This document shows positions 8,665-17,799 of a DNA stretch of 64,000 nt, piece by piece (within the stretch, counting starts at the first letter, position 1; every line of letters begins with the position of its first letter). Origin of the DNA: JAKOQB01 sp036824465. Lineage in GTDB: Bacteria; Pseudomonadota; Gammaproteobacteria; Burkholderiales; Burkholderiaceae_F. Both the position numbers and the translations under genes were made by a program. The notes beneath the pieces were generated by a model. The model made no database searches. It saw nothing but the letters and a program-made list of their open reading frames with translations, and had not been told where the DNA came from. The stretch covers positions 1 to 64,000 of the forward strand of contig DAITAC010000002.1 of the NCBI GenBank assembly GCA_036824465.1, written 5' to 3'.

Positions 8665-8727
8665 CAGTCGTCGGAAGAAGCCGAGGCGTCGATTGTATCC
8701 AGCACGCCACGCGTGCAAGCGCGCGGA

Positions 8728-10695
8728 TTAGCGGCCTTGCGGGAGCGTGGTTTCAGCGGACTGCAGTCGCACAGCCGCCTCCAACGGGTCAAGCGTCGCG
8801 ACATCATCGTCGAGCACCTCATCGATCGTGTCGGTCAGTACCTGATGCATCCGCAGCTCAAGCGTGGCATCAACCTCGTCTGTGCTCAGTACGTCGACCT
8901 CGATCCGTCGACCACGCGCAAGCATGGGCAATCCAGGAAGGCGCGCAATGAAGGGCATGTGGTCAAGTCGCACCACTTCACCTTTCAGCACGGTGGCGCC
9001 GATGCGCGTGATCTGTTCCTGCCGCAACCAGCGCAGACACCAGTAGCGCTCCATCTTGTTCTGGAAGTCGGCATAGGCCGTGTACGTCGCGTCGAAGGCC
9101 GATACGGTCGCAAACAATTCCGCGTCGTTCAACGCATAAGGTGCCGTCTCGCCGCGCACGGCGGCGATCAGCTGGCGCTGGTTCACCAGATCCACGTAGC
9201 GGCGCAGCGGCGACGAGCTCCATGCATAGTGATCGACCCCGATTCCGTCATGTGGCGCCGGCGTCGTGCTCATCCGCACCCGGCCCAGGCTCTGCGAACG
9301 GTAGATGCCGGCGCGCCCCTCCGTAGCGAGCCACTCGCCCCAGGTGCTGTTGGCGAGGATCATCAACTCGGCAACGATCAGGTCAAGCGGTGCTCCACGC
9401 TTGCGCGGGCGAATCGAGACATGCGCATGCTCGCCTTCCCCATCGAGCACGAAGCTGTAGTCGATGCGGCCGACCGGTTCGGATCGTCCCCGCACCTGTT
9501 CACGCCGCTTCAGCAAGGCGCGCGCAAGCTGCCACAGGAATGACAATAGTTCGCCCTGCGGAAGATCAAGCGCACCAGCCGCGATCTTTTCCTCCGTCAC
9601 GACCTCGTCAAGCTGATCGTGGCGCAGGTTGGCAGCGATGCGTGCGCGCTCGACACGCGTCTCGTAGGAGACGATGTCAAAGTTTTCAGGATTGACATCG
9701 AGATACAGCGACAAGACCGGAACAACCCGGCCTTCATTCAGAGAGAATGCATCGACAAACGACTGCGGCAGCATCGTGAACTTGAGCCCTGGCGCGTACA
9801 CCGTCGACATGCGGGTGCGCGCGATTGCGTCGAACGCGTCGCCGCGCCTGAGGACCGTGGCGGGGGCCGCAATGTGAATGCCGACGCGCACGACCCCATC
9901 GCGGTGCTGGACTGAGAAACCGTCGTCAATCTCCGTGGTCGCACTGTCGTCTATCGACACGATCTCGACCTCGGCCAGCGGCAACGTCTCGGACAAAGCG
10001 GGCACGGTCAGGGTTTCCGGGAAGCCGGTGCCGCGTGGAAACGCGACCGTCATGAAACTGTCCAGGTGCCAGCGATACGCAGAGGGGATGGCTCCCAGCT
10101 TCAGTAACAGCCGCAACGGCGACAGATGCGCGGTGTTGGCCGCCTGCTCCAGTGCCTTGAACTCGATGCTGTTGCGATCCGGATCGATCAGCAGTGCAAT
10201 TGCGTGTTGCGCGATCGGCGCTGGCACGTGGCCCGCGGCAAGCGCATCAATGTACTGTTGCTTGCACGCTTCCTGCTCGCGCTTGCGCGCTACGGCGGCG
10301 AGCGCCGCCCTGAGAACGTCCGCGGGAGCGGGTCGAAATCGGCCCCGGCCCTTGCGATGGAAGTACACCGGCGCGCCATGGAGGCGGAACAGGATCGCCG
10401 CGGACTCCGGTGCGCTGGGCGCATGACCGTGATAATCGCGCGCCAGGTCCTCAAAGCCGAATTCTTCCTGCGGCGCGCACTCCCACAGAAAGTCGAGATC
10501 AATCGCCTCAGCGTCGCGCTTTGCGCTTGCTATCAGCGCGGCCGGCGCGGGCTGCTCGAAGCGCAGCAGCACGTGCGAGGCTTTGACTTTGGTGCGCTTG
10601 CCAGTCGACAACTCAACCTGGTAGGAGGCGTCGGTTCCACTGAGCACAGTGCCGGTCTTGAACGCGCCGTCTTCTTCGAACAGCAGATGCGGCAT
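8728..10695 (-). CDS. RNB-domain exoribonuclease (RNase II/R family)
   Basis: The 655-residue protein has an amino-end small beta domain (HLLFEEDGAFKTGTVL), a helical segment, and the RNB catalytic domain from about residue 245. The metal-binding aspartates are in SIDDSATTEIDDGFSV. The later YAWSSSPLRRYVDLVNQRQL motif holds the arginines of the active site. It should degrade single-stranded RNA processively from the 3' end. It is shorter than RNase R (about 800 residues) and its carboxyl S1-like part is weak, so it belongs to the betaproteobacterial variant found upstream of tonB and aroE. Confidence 0.9.
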   Translation of the reverse strand: MPHLLFEEDGAFKTGTVLSGTDASYQVELSTGKRTKVKASHVLLRFEQPAPAALIASAKRDAEAIDLDFLWECAPQEEFGFEDLARDYHGHAPSAPESAAILFRLHGAPVYFHRKGRGRFRPAPADVLRAALAAVARKREQEACKQQYIDALAAGHVPAPIAQHAIALLIDPDRNSIEFKALEQAANTAHLSPLRLLLKLGAIPSAYRWHLDSFMTVAFPRGTGFPETLTVPALSETLPLAEVEIVSIDDSATTEIDDGFSVQHRDGVVRVGIHIAAPATVLRRGDAFDAIARTRMSTVYAPGLKFTMLPQSFVDAFSLNEGRVVPVLSLYLDVNPENFDIVSYETRVERARIAANLRHDQLDEVVTEEKIAAGALDLPQGELLSFLWQLARALLKRREQVRGRSEPVGRIDYSFVLDGEGEHAHVSIRPRKRGAPLDLIVAELMILANSTWGEWLATEGRAGIYRSQSLGRVRMSTTPAPHDGIGVDHYAWSSSPLRRYVDLVNQRQLIAAVRGETAPYALNDAELFATVSAFDATYTAYADFQNKMERYWCLRWLRQEQITRIGATVLKGEVVRLDHMPFIARLPGLPMLARGRRIEVDVLSTDEVDATLELRMHQVLTDTIDEVLDDDVATLDPLEAAVRLQSAETTLPQGR

Positions 10696-10699
10696 CTTC

Positions 10700-11296
10700 T
10701 TACAGGCCGTTCACGAACGCGCGCACGCCGCGCAGCATCAGTTCAACCGCAATAGCAGCAAGGATCAGGCCCATCAAGCGCTCGAACGCAACGGTCGCGC
10801 GCTCACCAAGCCAGGCTTGCAACTTTTCGGCAAATTCGAGAATCACCGCGCTCACTGCCAGCGCCAAGGCAATGGCGCCGATCCATTGCCAGGTTCGACC
10901 GGGGTCGCGCGACACAAGAAGCAGAACGGTCGCAAGCGCCGAAGGTCCAGCAAGGGCGGGCACCGCCAGCGGCACGATGAACGGCTCGCCGCCCGGCGTC
11001 CGGCCATACACGCCTTCGCCGGTCGGGAACACCATGCGAATCGCAACCAGCATCAGCACCACAGCACCGCCGATCTGAAGGCTCTGCTCCGATAGTCCGA
11101 GTACGCGCATGAAAGGTCCGCCGACAAAGGCAAACACAACCAATACGCCGAATGCAATCAGGCATTCGCGCAGGATCACTGCGCGCCGCCGCTCTGGCGC
11201 CACTTCACGCAGCGCGCTGACAAAGATCGGCACATTGCCGAATGGATCAAACACCAGCAAGAGCAAAACGACCGCGGAGACGAACGATGATTCCAT
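10700..11296 (-). CDS. MarC-family integral membrane protein
   Basis: The 198-residue protein has six likely membrane segments. The family motifs are visible: LLLLVFDPFGNVPIF near the start, and PFIVPLAVPALAGPSALATVLL in the middle. The MarC/UPF0056 family has no settled function despite the old link to multiple antibiotic resistance. The ATG at 11296 matches the family start (MESSFVSAVVLLLL); an upstream in-frame extension to 11434 is rejected because it lies over the YbaK-type gene. It sits 4 bases upstream of the RNB nuclease gene and 13 bases after the YbaK-type gene. Confidence 0.9.
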   Translation of the reverse strand: MESSFVSAVVLLLLVFDPFGNVPIFVSALREVAPERRRAVILRECLIAFGVLVVFAFVGGPFMRVLGLSEQSLQIGGAVVLMLVAIRMVFPTGEGVYGRTPGGEPFIVPLAVPALAGPSALATVLLLVSRDPGRTWQWIGAIALALAVSAVILEFAEKLQAWLGERATVAFERLMGLILAAIAVELMLRGVRAFVNGL

Positions 11297-11309
11297 TTGA
11301 GCCGATGTC

Positions 11310-11798
11310 TCAGGCCGTCTCCAGCTCAACAGCGCCGCTGACGCGCACCAGATCATCCGGCCGGATCGGAAACACACAGTGCGGTGTACCGCCGGCCGCC
11401 CATACGACATCGAAGCGCCGCAGCGAACGATCAACGAAGGTCACCATCTGCTGCGCATGCGCTAACGGCGCCACGCCACCGATCGCAAAACCTGAATGTG
11501 CGCGAACGAAGTCCGGCGCCGCCCGCTCAATGGGTTCCCCGAGCTCCGCCGCGATCTTCGACTCGTCAACGCGCCGATCGCCGGCTGCGATCACCAGCAC
11601 CGCGCGGCCGGATTTGACGGCACGAAAGATCAGTGACTTGGCAATCTGCCCAACGAAGATGCCCAATGCATCGGCGGCCTGCTGCGATGTCCGCGCCGCG
11701 ACCGCAAGTTGGACCACGCGCGCGTCCAGCCCAACAGCGGCGAGCGCCTCCTCAACACGCTGCGCCGATGCCGGCAGTGGTCTGACATCTGCAGACAT
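11310..11798 (-). CDS. YbaK/EbsC-type aminoacyl-tRNA deacylase
   Basis: The 162-residue product matches the single-domain YbaK/ProX editing family. These proteins hydrolyse tRNAs mischarged with Cys or Ala (for example Cys-tRNA-Pro) in the cytoplasm. The lysine-containing IAKSLIFRAVKSGRAVLVI segment (about residues 48-66) and the GFAIGGVAPLAH loop (about 105-116) are family hallmarks. The start ATG overlaps the SDR stop by one base (TGATG). The exact tRNA substrate cannot be told from the sequence. Confidence 0.88.
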   Translation of the reverse strand: MSADVRPLPASAQRVEEALAAVGLDARVVQLAVAARTSQQAADALGIFVGQIAKSLIFRAVKSGRAVLVIAAGDRRVDESKIAAELGEPIERAAPDFVRAHSGFAIGGVAPLAHAQQMVTFVDRSLRRFDVVWAAGGTPHCVFPIRPDDLVRVSGAVELETA

Positions 11799-12550
11799 CA
11801 GACCGTCATTCCGCCAGCGACTTCGATCACCGCGCCGTTCACGTAACTCGCCTCGTCTGACGCGAGAAATGCATAGACGTTGGCGATCTCTTCCGGCCGC
11901 CCGAGCCGTTTCATCGGCACGCGCTCGGTCATCTGCGCCATCACGCGGTCGGGAATCGTGTGCAGGATGGGGGTTGCGATGAACCCCGGCGCGACCGCGT
12001 TGCTACGTATCCCTTTCGGCCCGAGTTCGCGCGCCCAGGTCTTGGTAAAACCAATCACACCGAACTTGCTGGCTGCGTAGTTGGACTGACCGAAATTGCC
12101 GTAGATGCCGACCACACTCGAGGCGTTGAGTATCACGCCGAAACCCTGGTTGACCATCGTATCGACGACCGCTTGTGCGCAGTTGTACGTGCCTTTCAGG
12201 TTGACGGCGATCACCCTGTCGAACTGGTCGTCCGTCATTTTCTGCAGTCGCGAGTCAAGCGTGATGCCGGCATTGTTGACCAGCACGTCGATGCGCCCAT
12301 AGCGTGTCCTCATCGCCTCGACCATGCCGTCAATCTGGCCGCGATTGGTCACATCGACGACGAAGCCTTCGACGTGCCCGATGCGTCCGGAATCCGACGC
12401 CTTCAGCTCATTAACGGCAGCGTCAACCGCCTCGCGTCGGACATCACAGATAGCCACGATTGCGCCTTCATCGATGAATTTCTGCGCCGTCGCAAAGCCG
12501 ATACCCTGAGCGCCTCCAGTAATGATGCTGACCTTGCCCTTCAATCTCAC
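11798..12550 (-). CDS. Short-chain dehydrogenase/reductase (FabG/PhaB type)
   Basis: The 250-residue product is a classical SDR. It has the cofactor loop GGAQGIGFAT (residues about 10-19), NNAGIT, the catalytic serine in LNASSVVGIYG, and the YAASK Tyr-Lys pair (about 155-159). The carboxyl end is typical of 3-oxoacyl-ACP or acetoacetyl-CoA reductases (EEIANVYAFLASDEASYV, ending EVAGGMTV). The GTG start at 12550 has AGGAGA 6-11 bases upstream and forms a GTGA overlap with the upstream esterase gene. A frame extension to 12655 is rejected for that reason. Substrate is unknown; FabG paralogues are common and this one is not in a fatty acid cluster. Confidence 0.85.
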   Translation of the reverse strand: MRLKGKVSIITGGAQGIGFATAQKFIDEGAIVAICDVRREAVDAAVNELKASDSGRIGHVEGFVVDVTNRGQIDGMVEAMRTRYGRIDVLVNNAGITLDSRLQKMTDDQFDRVIAVNLKGTYNCAQAVVDTMVNQGFGVILNASSVVGIYGNFGQSNYAASKFGVIGFTKTWARELGPKGIRSNAVAPGFIATPILHTIPDRVMAQMTERVPMKRLGRPEEIANVYAFLASDEASYVNGAVIEVAGGMTV

Positions 12551-13131
12551 GATCTTTCTCCTGTAGAAACCTGACAAAACGCCAGCACCTCGTCGAGGTG
12601 CTGGCCGAAATTCGAAATCTGATGATCCGAACCTTCGATGACACTTATCCGGCATCCGGCGTACTTGGCGACCATGGACCGATAATCGATCAGTTCGTCT
12701 CCGGTTGCGGCGAGCAGGAAGTACCGCTCAAACCGTGTGATGAACGGCGTGTCGAACGCCAGCAACTCATCTAGGTAGCCCGGCTTCATATCAATCGTTG
12801 CATCTGAAAAGTACACCGGCTGTTCGCCCAGATGCATACGCAGATCGTCATACGGTCTGATCGCCGGATTCAGCAGCACGGTGCGGCAACCGAGCCGCTC
12901 GGCAAGCCAAGTCGCGTAGTAGCCGCCAAGCGACGAGCCGATCAGACTCAGATTCTCGACGTCCGTGCCGTTCAATGCCGCGAGCACAGCGTCAATTGCC
13001 GCGCGCGGCGAGGCTGGCAGTTGCGGGCAGACGAACTCGTTGCCACGTCCCCGCGCAATGAGCGCATCACGCAGCCGGGTCGCCTTCTTCGACTGCGGGC
13101 TCGAGCGAAACCCATGCAGATAGAGAATCAA
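12547..13131 (-). CDS. YqiA-type alpha/beta-hydrolase (esterase)
   Basis: The roughly 194-residue product opens with LILYLHGFRSSPQSKKA, the characteristic YqiA/UPF0227 start. The nucleophile serine is in IGSSLGGYYA (about residues 71-80), and the distal Asp and His are in ATGDELIDY and EGSDHQISNF. The enzyme is a small cytoplasmic esterase whose natural substrate is not known. The TTG at 13131 is chosen because it overlaps the mpl stop (TTGA) and puts the family start at residue 1. A longer frame reaching 13329 is only a shadow over mpl. Confidence 0.85.
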   Translation of the reverse strand: MILYLHGFRSSPQSKKATRLRDALIARGRGNEFVCPQLPASPRAAIDAVLAALNGTDVENLSLIGSSLGGYYATWLAERLGCRTVLLNPAIRPYDDLRMHLGEQPVYFSDATIDMKPGYLDELLAFDTPFITRFERYFLLAATGDELIDYRSMVAKYAGCRISVIEGSDHQISNFGQHLDEVLAFCQVSTGERS

Positions 13132-14519
13132 GCGGCCCTCGCCTGCGCGTCTCGTTCTTCGAGTGCTGCCAGCAGCTTTGCATGCACGCCACCAAAGCCG
13201 CCGTTGCTCATCACCAGCACATGGTCGCCCGCGCGCGCTTCGGCCACGACCGCGTCGACCAACGCGTCGATCTGGTGAAGCGACACCGCTTTTGCGCCGA
13301 GAGGCGCCAGCGCCTCGGCGGGCTCCCATCCGAGCGCGTACTTTCCTTCGCGCGCGCCATAGCAGAACACCCGGTCGGCGCCTTGCAGGCTACCCGGCAA
13401 TGCGGCCTTCACCGCGCCAATTTTCATCGTGTTCGAGCGCGGTTCGAGCACGGCCAGAATTCGCGCGCCGCCGACTCTTTTCCGCAGCCCGGCGATCGTG
13501 GTCGCAATCGCCGTCGGGTGATGCGCAAAGTCGTCGTAGACCACGACGCCGGCACGCCGGCCACGAACTTCAAGACGCCGCTTCACTCCCGTGAACTTCG
13601 CGAGAGCTTCAAGAGCGGTTTCCGGACGAACGCCGACGTGGCGCGCCGCTGCAATGGCGGCCAGCGCGTTGGCACGGTTATGCGCGCCCGCCAGCGGCAG
13701 TTTGAGACGGCCGAACTGCTGTTCCCCATACCTGACGTCGAACTCGTGCTCCTCGCCTTCGACAACGTCGACCGCATGCCAACCGCGATCGACATTGATC
13801 GCTTCGCGGTCGGACCAGCAGCCGCGGGCGAGGACGCGCTTCAGCGCGTCGTCGGTTTCGTTGACGATCAACCGACCCGATGCCGGCACGCCGCGCACGA
13901 GGTGATGAAACTGCGTTTCGATCGCCGTCAGGTCGGGAAAGATATCCGCGTGATCGAACTCGAGATTGTTGAGCACGGCGGTGCGCGGAAAGTAATGAAC
14001 GAACTTGCTGCGCTTGTCGAAGAACGCCGTGTCGTATTCGTCCGCCTCGATGACGAAGTAAGACGAGCCGCAGCTGCGGGCCGATACGCCAAAGTCCTGC
14101 GGCACACCTCCGATGAGGAACGACGGCGCCATCCCCGCCGCGTCGAGAACCCAGGCCAGCATCGCGCTCGTGGTGGTCTTGCCATGCGTGCCGGCGACGG
14201 CGAGCACCCAACAGCCGCGCAGAAGGTGCTCCCCGACCCATTGCGGACCGGAGATGAAGGCCACACCGGCATCAAGGATCGCTTCCATCAGAGGGTTGCC
14301 GCGCGTGACGACATTGCCGATCACGAACAGGTCCGGCCGCAACCTCAGTTGGCGAGCGTCGAAGCCTTCGATCAGATCAATTCCGGCCGCCCTGAGCTGA
14401 TCGCTCATCGGCGGGTAAACGTTGACGTCACAGCCGGTCACGCGGTGTCCCGCCGCGCGCGCGAGCAGCGCCAAACCGCCCATGAAAGTGCCGCAGATAC
14501 CGAGGATATGAAGGTGCAC
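13128..14519 (-). CDS. mpl: UDP-MurNAc:L-Ala-gamma-D-Glu-meso-DAP ligase (murein recycling)
   Basis: The 463-residue protein is a Mur-ligase-fold enzyme that attaches recycled murein tripeptide to UDP-MurNAc, bypassing MurC, D and E. The amino Rossmann domain opens with HLHILGICGTFMGGLALLA. The ATP loop AGTHGKTTTSAM is near residues 110-121 and the central EADEYDTAFFDKRSKF motif near 160. DDFAHHPTAI and LEPRSNTMK are typical of Mpl rather than MurC. Together with ampD elsewhere in the window it indicates active peptidoglycan recycling. Transcription diverges from the gene at 14603. Confidence 0.95.
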   Translation of the reverse strand: MHLHILGICGTFMGGLALLARAAGHRVTGCDVNVYPPMSDQLRAAGIDLIEGFDARQLRLRPDLFVIGNVVTRGNPLMEAILDAGVAFISGPQWVGEHLLRGCWVLAVAGTHGKTTTSAMLAWVLDAAGMAPSFLIGGVPQDFGVSARSCGSSYFVIEADEYDTAFFDKRSKFVHYFPRTAVLNNLEFDHADIFPDLTAIETQFHHLVRGVPASGRLIVNETDDALKRVLARGCWSDREAINVDRGWHAVDVVEGEEHEFDVRYGEQQFGRLKLPLAGAHNRANALAAIAAARHVGVRPETALEALAKFTGVKRRLEVRGRRAGVVVYDDFAHHPTAIATTIAGLRKRVGGARILAVLEPRSNTMKIGAVKAALPGSLQGADRVFCYGAREGKYALGWEPAEALAPLGAKAVSLHQIDALVDAVVAEARAGDHVLVMSNGGFGGVHAKLLAALEERDAQARAA

Positions 14520-14602
14520 GAAACCGGCGTCGCAAGAGAAACAAACATGTGATTCTAAGGTGCCATGTATAGACTTTCACATTGGGCCCCCAGGCTGATT
14601 CC

Positions 14603-15253
14603 ATGTTCAACCCCGACCGCGACGACTTACGCTCCGAAATCGCAGCCGCCGCTGCGCGACTTATTGCAGAAGACGGTTTCGACTACGCGACGGCGAAGCA
14701 GAAGGCGGCACAGTCAGTGCTTGGCGAGGCCGTTTCTGCGCGCGGCGCATTGCCGGACAATGCGCGGGTCGAACTCGAACTGCGCCGTTATCTGACGACG
14801 TTCATGCCGCAGCACGCGGCCATTCTGGCGGCACTCAGACAACTTGCACTGCAACTGATGCAGCGGCTCGACCGGTTTCAACCCCATGTCGCAGGCGCGG
14901 TACTAAATGGCACCGCCACCGGGCATTCCGACATTCATCTTCAACTTTTCGTTGACAGCGCGAAGGATGTCGAACTCTTTCTGCTCGAGCAGGGCGTCGA
15001 ATTCGAGGTTGCCGAAGGTGGTCGCCAACCGGGTGAACCGATGGAAGTCCTGCACTTTGTCGTGCAGCCGGCGCGGACGCGCGGAATGCCGGCGCGGGTT
15101 GGCGTGGTCATCGATGTGCATGACGCCGATGCAATCCGCATCGCTCCGAAGTTTCGCTCGGTGGCGCCCGACCTGCATCCGGTCGAGGCGGCCGGACGTG
15201 CGAATACGGCGATGCTGAACAGGCTGATCGCCGAGCGCGAATCAGAGGTGTGA
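14603..15253 (+). CDS. Conserved betaproteobacterial protein of unknown function
   Basis: The 216-residue product has a helical amino half (DDLRSEIAAAAARLIAEDG) and a mixed alpha/beta carboxyl half starting with AVLNGTATGHSDIHLQLFVD. That part resembles a nucleotidyltransferase-like fold (GxxTxxSDIxL) but lacks a clear second catalytic aspartate pattern. From memory, homologues occupy the same place next to mpl in Burkholderiales and have sometimes been given murein-ligase names from context alone; I do not support that. The ATG at 14603 is preferred to a GTG/TTG upstream. It is followed 25 bases later by the TlpA-like gene. Confidence 0.7.
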   Translation: MFNPDRDDLRSEIAAAAARLIAEDGFDYATAKQKAAQSVLGEAVSARGALPDNARVELELRRYLTTFMPQHAAILAALRQLALQLMQRLDRFQPHVAGAVLNGTATGHSDIHLQLFVDSAKDVELFLLEQGVEFEVAEGGRQPGEPMEVLHFVVQPARTRGMPARVGVVIDVHDADAIRIAPKFRSVAPDLHPVEAAGRANTAMLNRLIAERESEV

Positions 15254-15275
15254 CCTGAACCGTCGCCACGCCGGT

Positions 15276-15785
15276 TTGATGATCTTGACCGCGAGCGGCG
15301 CGCTAGCGCTTGGCGCCGGCGTGTCGTGGTGGCGCGGCACGAATCGAGGTGCTTCGACGACCGACGCAGATCCGCTGTTTGCGTTGACTTTCGCCGATGC
15401 GAACGGCGTTTTACAGCCGCTGGCGCAATGGCGCGGGACCCTGCTGGTGGTGAATTTCTGGGCAACGTGGTGTGCCCCCTGCGTGGAAGAGATGCCTGCT
15501 TTGAACCGGGTCCGTGACGCGTATCGAAGCCGTGGTGTCGAGGTGATCGGGATCGGCATTGACGACCGCGAAAAGATCCGCGCCTTTCGCGATCGGTTGG
15601 GCATTGGCCTACCCCTGCTAGTCGCTGGCGCGGGTGGCAGCGAACTGGCTCGCGCGCTTGGAAATGTTGCCGGTGTGCTGCCCTATACTGTGCTCGTCAT
15701 GCCGTCGGGTGCAATTCAGCAGCGACGTGTCGGTCAGATTCAGCCAGACGAACTCAAGTCCTGGATCGAAGCTGGACTGAGTTAG
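15276..15785 (+). CDS. TlpA-like periplasmic thioredoxin
   Basis: The 169-residue protein has an amino-end signal or anchor (LTASGALALGAGVSWW) and a thioredoxin fold. The redox motif is FWATWCAPCVEEMP (residues about 65-78), with the cis-proline in VLPYTVLVM. Such proteins reduce or isomerise thiols in the periplasm, for example in cytochrome c maturation. The start is either the TTG at 15276 or the ATG at 15279. In related genomes an aroQ gene usually follows; here there is only a 164-base gap before accB. Confidence 0.85.
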   Translation: MMILTASGALALGAGVSWWRGTNRGASTTDADPLFALTFADANGVLQPLAQWRGTLLVVNFWATWCAPCVEEMPALNRVRDAYRSRGVEVIGIGIDDREKIRAFRDRLGIGLPLLVAGAGGSELARALGNVAGVLPYTVLVMPSGAIQQRRVGQIQPDELKSWIEAGLS

Positions 15786-15949
15786 GCACCCCGATCGACG
15801 TAGACAACAGCCGCCCATCGGGGGACAATCTGTCCCATCTTTTGATAACGAACGCGAATTCGAGCGATTTCCCTTCGTAAAGCCGAATCCCGATTCGATC
15901 CCATGGCTTGCAAACCGCGTTGCGAATCGACCGGTTGAACGGAGAGGGC

Positions 15950-16417
15950 ATGGATCTTCGAAAACTCAAGACCCTGATCGATCTGGTGGCCGAGTCCGGC
16001 ATTGCCGAGATCGAAGTCACCGAGGGCGAAGACAAGGTCCGCATCGTCAAGAACATCCCTATCGCGCCTGCGCCGATCGTGGCAGTGCCAAACGCCGCCG
16101 CTGCCGCGGTGCCGGCAGCGGTCCTACCGGTCCCTGCTGTCAGTCCCGCGCCAGCTCCCACGGTAATCCCCGAGCCCCCGAAGGGGAGCGTCGTGAAGTC
16201 GCCGATGGTGGGGACGTTCTACCGCTCTTCGAGCCCAGGGGCGAGTCCATTTGTCGAAATTGGCCAGACGGTGAAGCCGGGTGACACGCTTTGCATCATC
16301 GAGGCGATGAAACTGCTGAACGAGATCGAGGCCGAAGTTGCGGGCAGCATCAAGGAATGCCTGGTTGAAAATGGCCAGCCGGTGGAGTACGGGCAGCCGC
16401 TATTCGTGATCGAGTAG
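15950..16417 (+). CDS. accB: Biotin carboxyl carrier protein of acetyl-CoA carboxylase
   Basis: The 155-residue protein opens with MDLRKLKTLIDLVAESGI, the standard AccB amino end. An Ala/Pro-rich linker follows (residues about 43-78), then the biotinyl domain with the modified lysine in EAMKLLNEIEAE (about residue 121). It carries the carboxyl group between biotin carboxylase and carboxyltransferase in the first step of fatty acid synthesis. GGAGAGG lies directly before the ATG at 15950; a longer frame from 15908 is rejected. accC follows 5 bases later. Confidence 0.96.
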   Translation: MDLRKLKTLIDLVAESGIAEIEVTEGEDKVRIVKNIPIAPAPIVAVPNAAAAAVPAAVLPVPAVSPAPAPTVIPEPPKGSVVKSPMVGTFYRSSSPGASPFVEIGQTVKPGDTLCIIEAMKLLNEIEAEVAGSIKECLVENGQPVEYGQPLFVIE

Positions 16418-16422
16418 CCGCG

Positions 16423-17781
16423 ATGTTCGGCAAAGTACTGATCGCGAATCGTGGCGAGATTGCGCTGCGGATTCAACGCGCGTGTCGCGAACTCGGCATC
16501 AAGACCGTGGTCGTGCACTCGACCGCCGATACCGACGCCAAGTACGTCAAGCTCGCCGATGAGTCGGTTTGCATCGGGCCGCCGCCTTCGAAGGACAGTT
16601 ACCTGAACGTCCCGGCCATCATCAGCGCGGCGGAGGTCACGGACGCTGAAGCAATTCATCCGGGCTACGGGTTCCTGTCCGAGAACGCGGACTTCGCCGA
16701 ACGGGTGGAGAGAAGCGGGTTCGCCTTCATCGGGCCACGGCCGGAGTCGATCCGACTCATGGGCGACAAGGTTTCGGCCAAGAGGGCAATGATCGCGGCA
16801 AATGTGCCGACCGTGCCCGGGTCTGACGGCGCGCTGCCGGAGGACCCGCGAGAGATCGTGAAATCCGCTCGCTCGATCGGCTATCCCGTCATCATCAAGG
16901 CGGCGGGCGGCGGCGGCGGGCGGGGGATGCGGGTCGTGCACACGGAGGCGGCCCTCGTCAACGCGGTGAACATGACCCGGCAGGAAGCGCAGTCGGCTTT
17001 CGGAAACCCGGCTGTGTACATGGAGAAATTCCTTGAGAATCCGCGCCATATCGAAATCCAGGTGCTGGCTGATCAGCACCGCAATACCGTGTGGCTCGGA
17101 GAGCGCGATTGCTCGATGCAGCGTCGACACCAGAAGATCATCGAGGAAGCGCCGGCACCGGGCATTGCGCGCAAGTTGATCGAACGCATCGGCGACCGCT
17201 GCGCGGAGGCCTGCCGCAAGATCAGCTATCGAGGCGCCGGCACGTTCGAATTCCTGTACGAGAACGGCGAGTTCTTTTTCATCGAGATGAACACGCGCGT
17301 GCAGGTCGAGCATCCCGTGACCGAGATGGTGTGCGGTATCGACATCGTGCAACAACAGATCCGCGTCGCGGCGGGCGAAAGACTTGCGTTCCGCCAGCGC
17401 GACATCATCAACCGGGGCGCCGCGATCGAGTGCCGCATCAACGCGGAAGATCCGTACAAATTCACGCCGAGCCCGGGGCGAATCACCGGTTGGCATCCGC
17501 CAGGCGGTCCGGGGGTGCGCGTGGACTCCCACGTTTATGCGGGCTACTTCGTGCCGCCGCATTACGATTCGATGATCGGCAAGCTGATCTGCTACGGCGA
17601 TACGCGCGACCAGGCATTGGCGCGCATGCGTATTGCGCTGTCGGAAATGATCGTCGAAGGAATCCAGACCAACATTCCGTTGCATCGCGAGCTGATGCTC
17701 GACGAGAAGTTCGTTCTTGGCGGCACGAGCATTCATTACCTTGAAAAGAAGCTCGCCGCGCGCCCGGTCAGTCCGGCGTAA
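16423..17781 (+). CDS. accC: Biotin carboxylase of acetyl-CoA carboxylase
   Basis: The 452-residue protein has the family length and full domain order: an amino domain (KVLIANRGEIALRIQRACRE), an ATP-grasp domain with the glycine loop KAAGGGGGRGMR (about residues 159-170), QRRHQKIIEEAPAP, and the catalytic EMNTRVQVEHPVTEM segment (about 288-302). A carboxyl domain completes it. It carboxylates biotin on AccB with ATP and bicarbonate. It is 5 bases downstream of accB. Confidence 0.97.
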   Translation: MFGKVLIANRGEIALRIQRACRELGIKTVVVHSTADTDAKYVKLADESVCIGPPPSKDSYLNVPAIISAAEVTDAEAIHPGYGFLSENADFAERVERSGFAFIGPRPESIRLMGDKVSAKRAMIAANVPTVPGSDGALPEDPREIVKSARSIGYPVIIKAAGGGGGRGMRVVHTEAALVNAVNMTRQEAQSAFGNPAVYMEKFLENPRHIEIQVLADQHRNTVWLGERDCSMQRRHQKIIEEAPAPGIARKLIERIGDRCAEACRKISYRGAGTFEFLYENGEFFFIEMNTRVQVEHPVTEMVCGIDIVQQQIRVAAGERLAFRQRDIINRGAAIECRINAEDPYKFTPSPGRITGWHPPGGPGVRVDSHVYAGYFVPPHYDSMIGKLICYGDTRDQALARMRIALSEMIVEGIQTNIPLHRELMLDEKFVLGGTSIHYLEKKLAARPVSPA

Positions 17782-17799
17782 GCGAGGCCGGAAGCCGAC

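Noticed and set aside
13131..13329. 66-residue Arg-rich extension of the YqiA-type protein
   Set aside because: It lies entirely over mpl in another frame and is absent from the family; the TTG at 13131 gives the family start.
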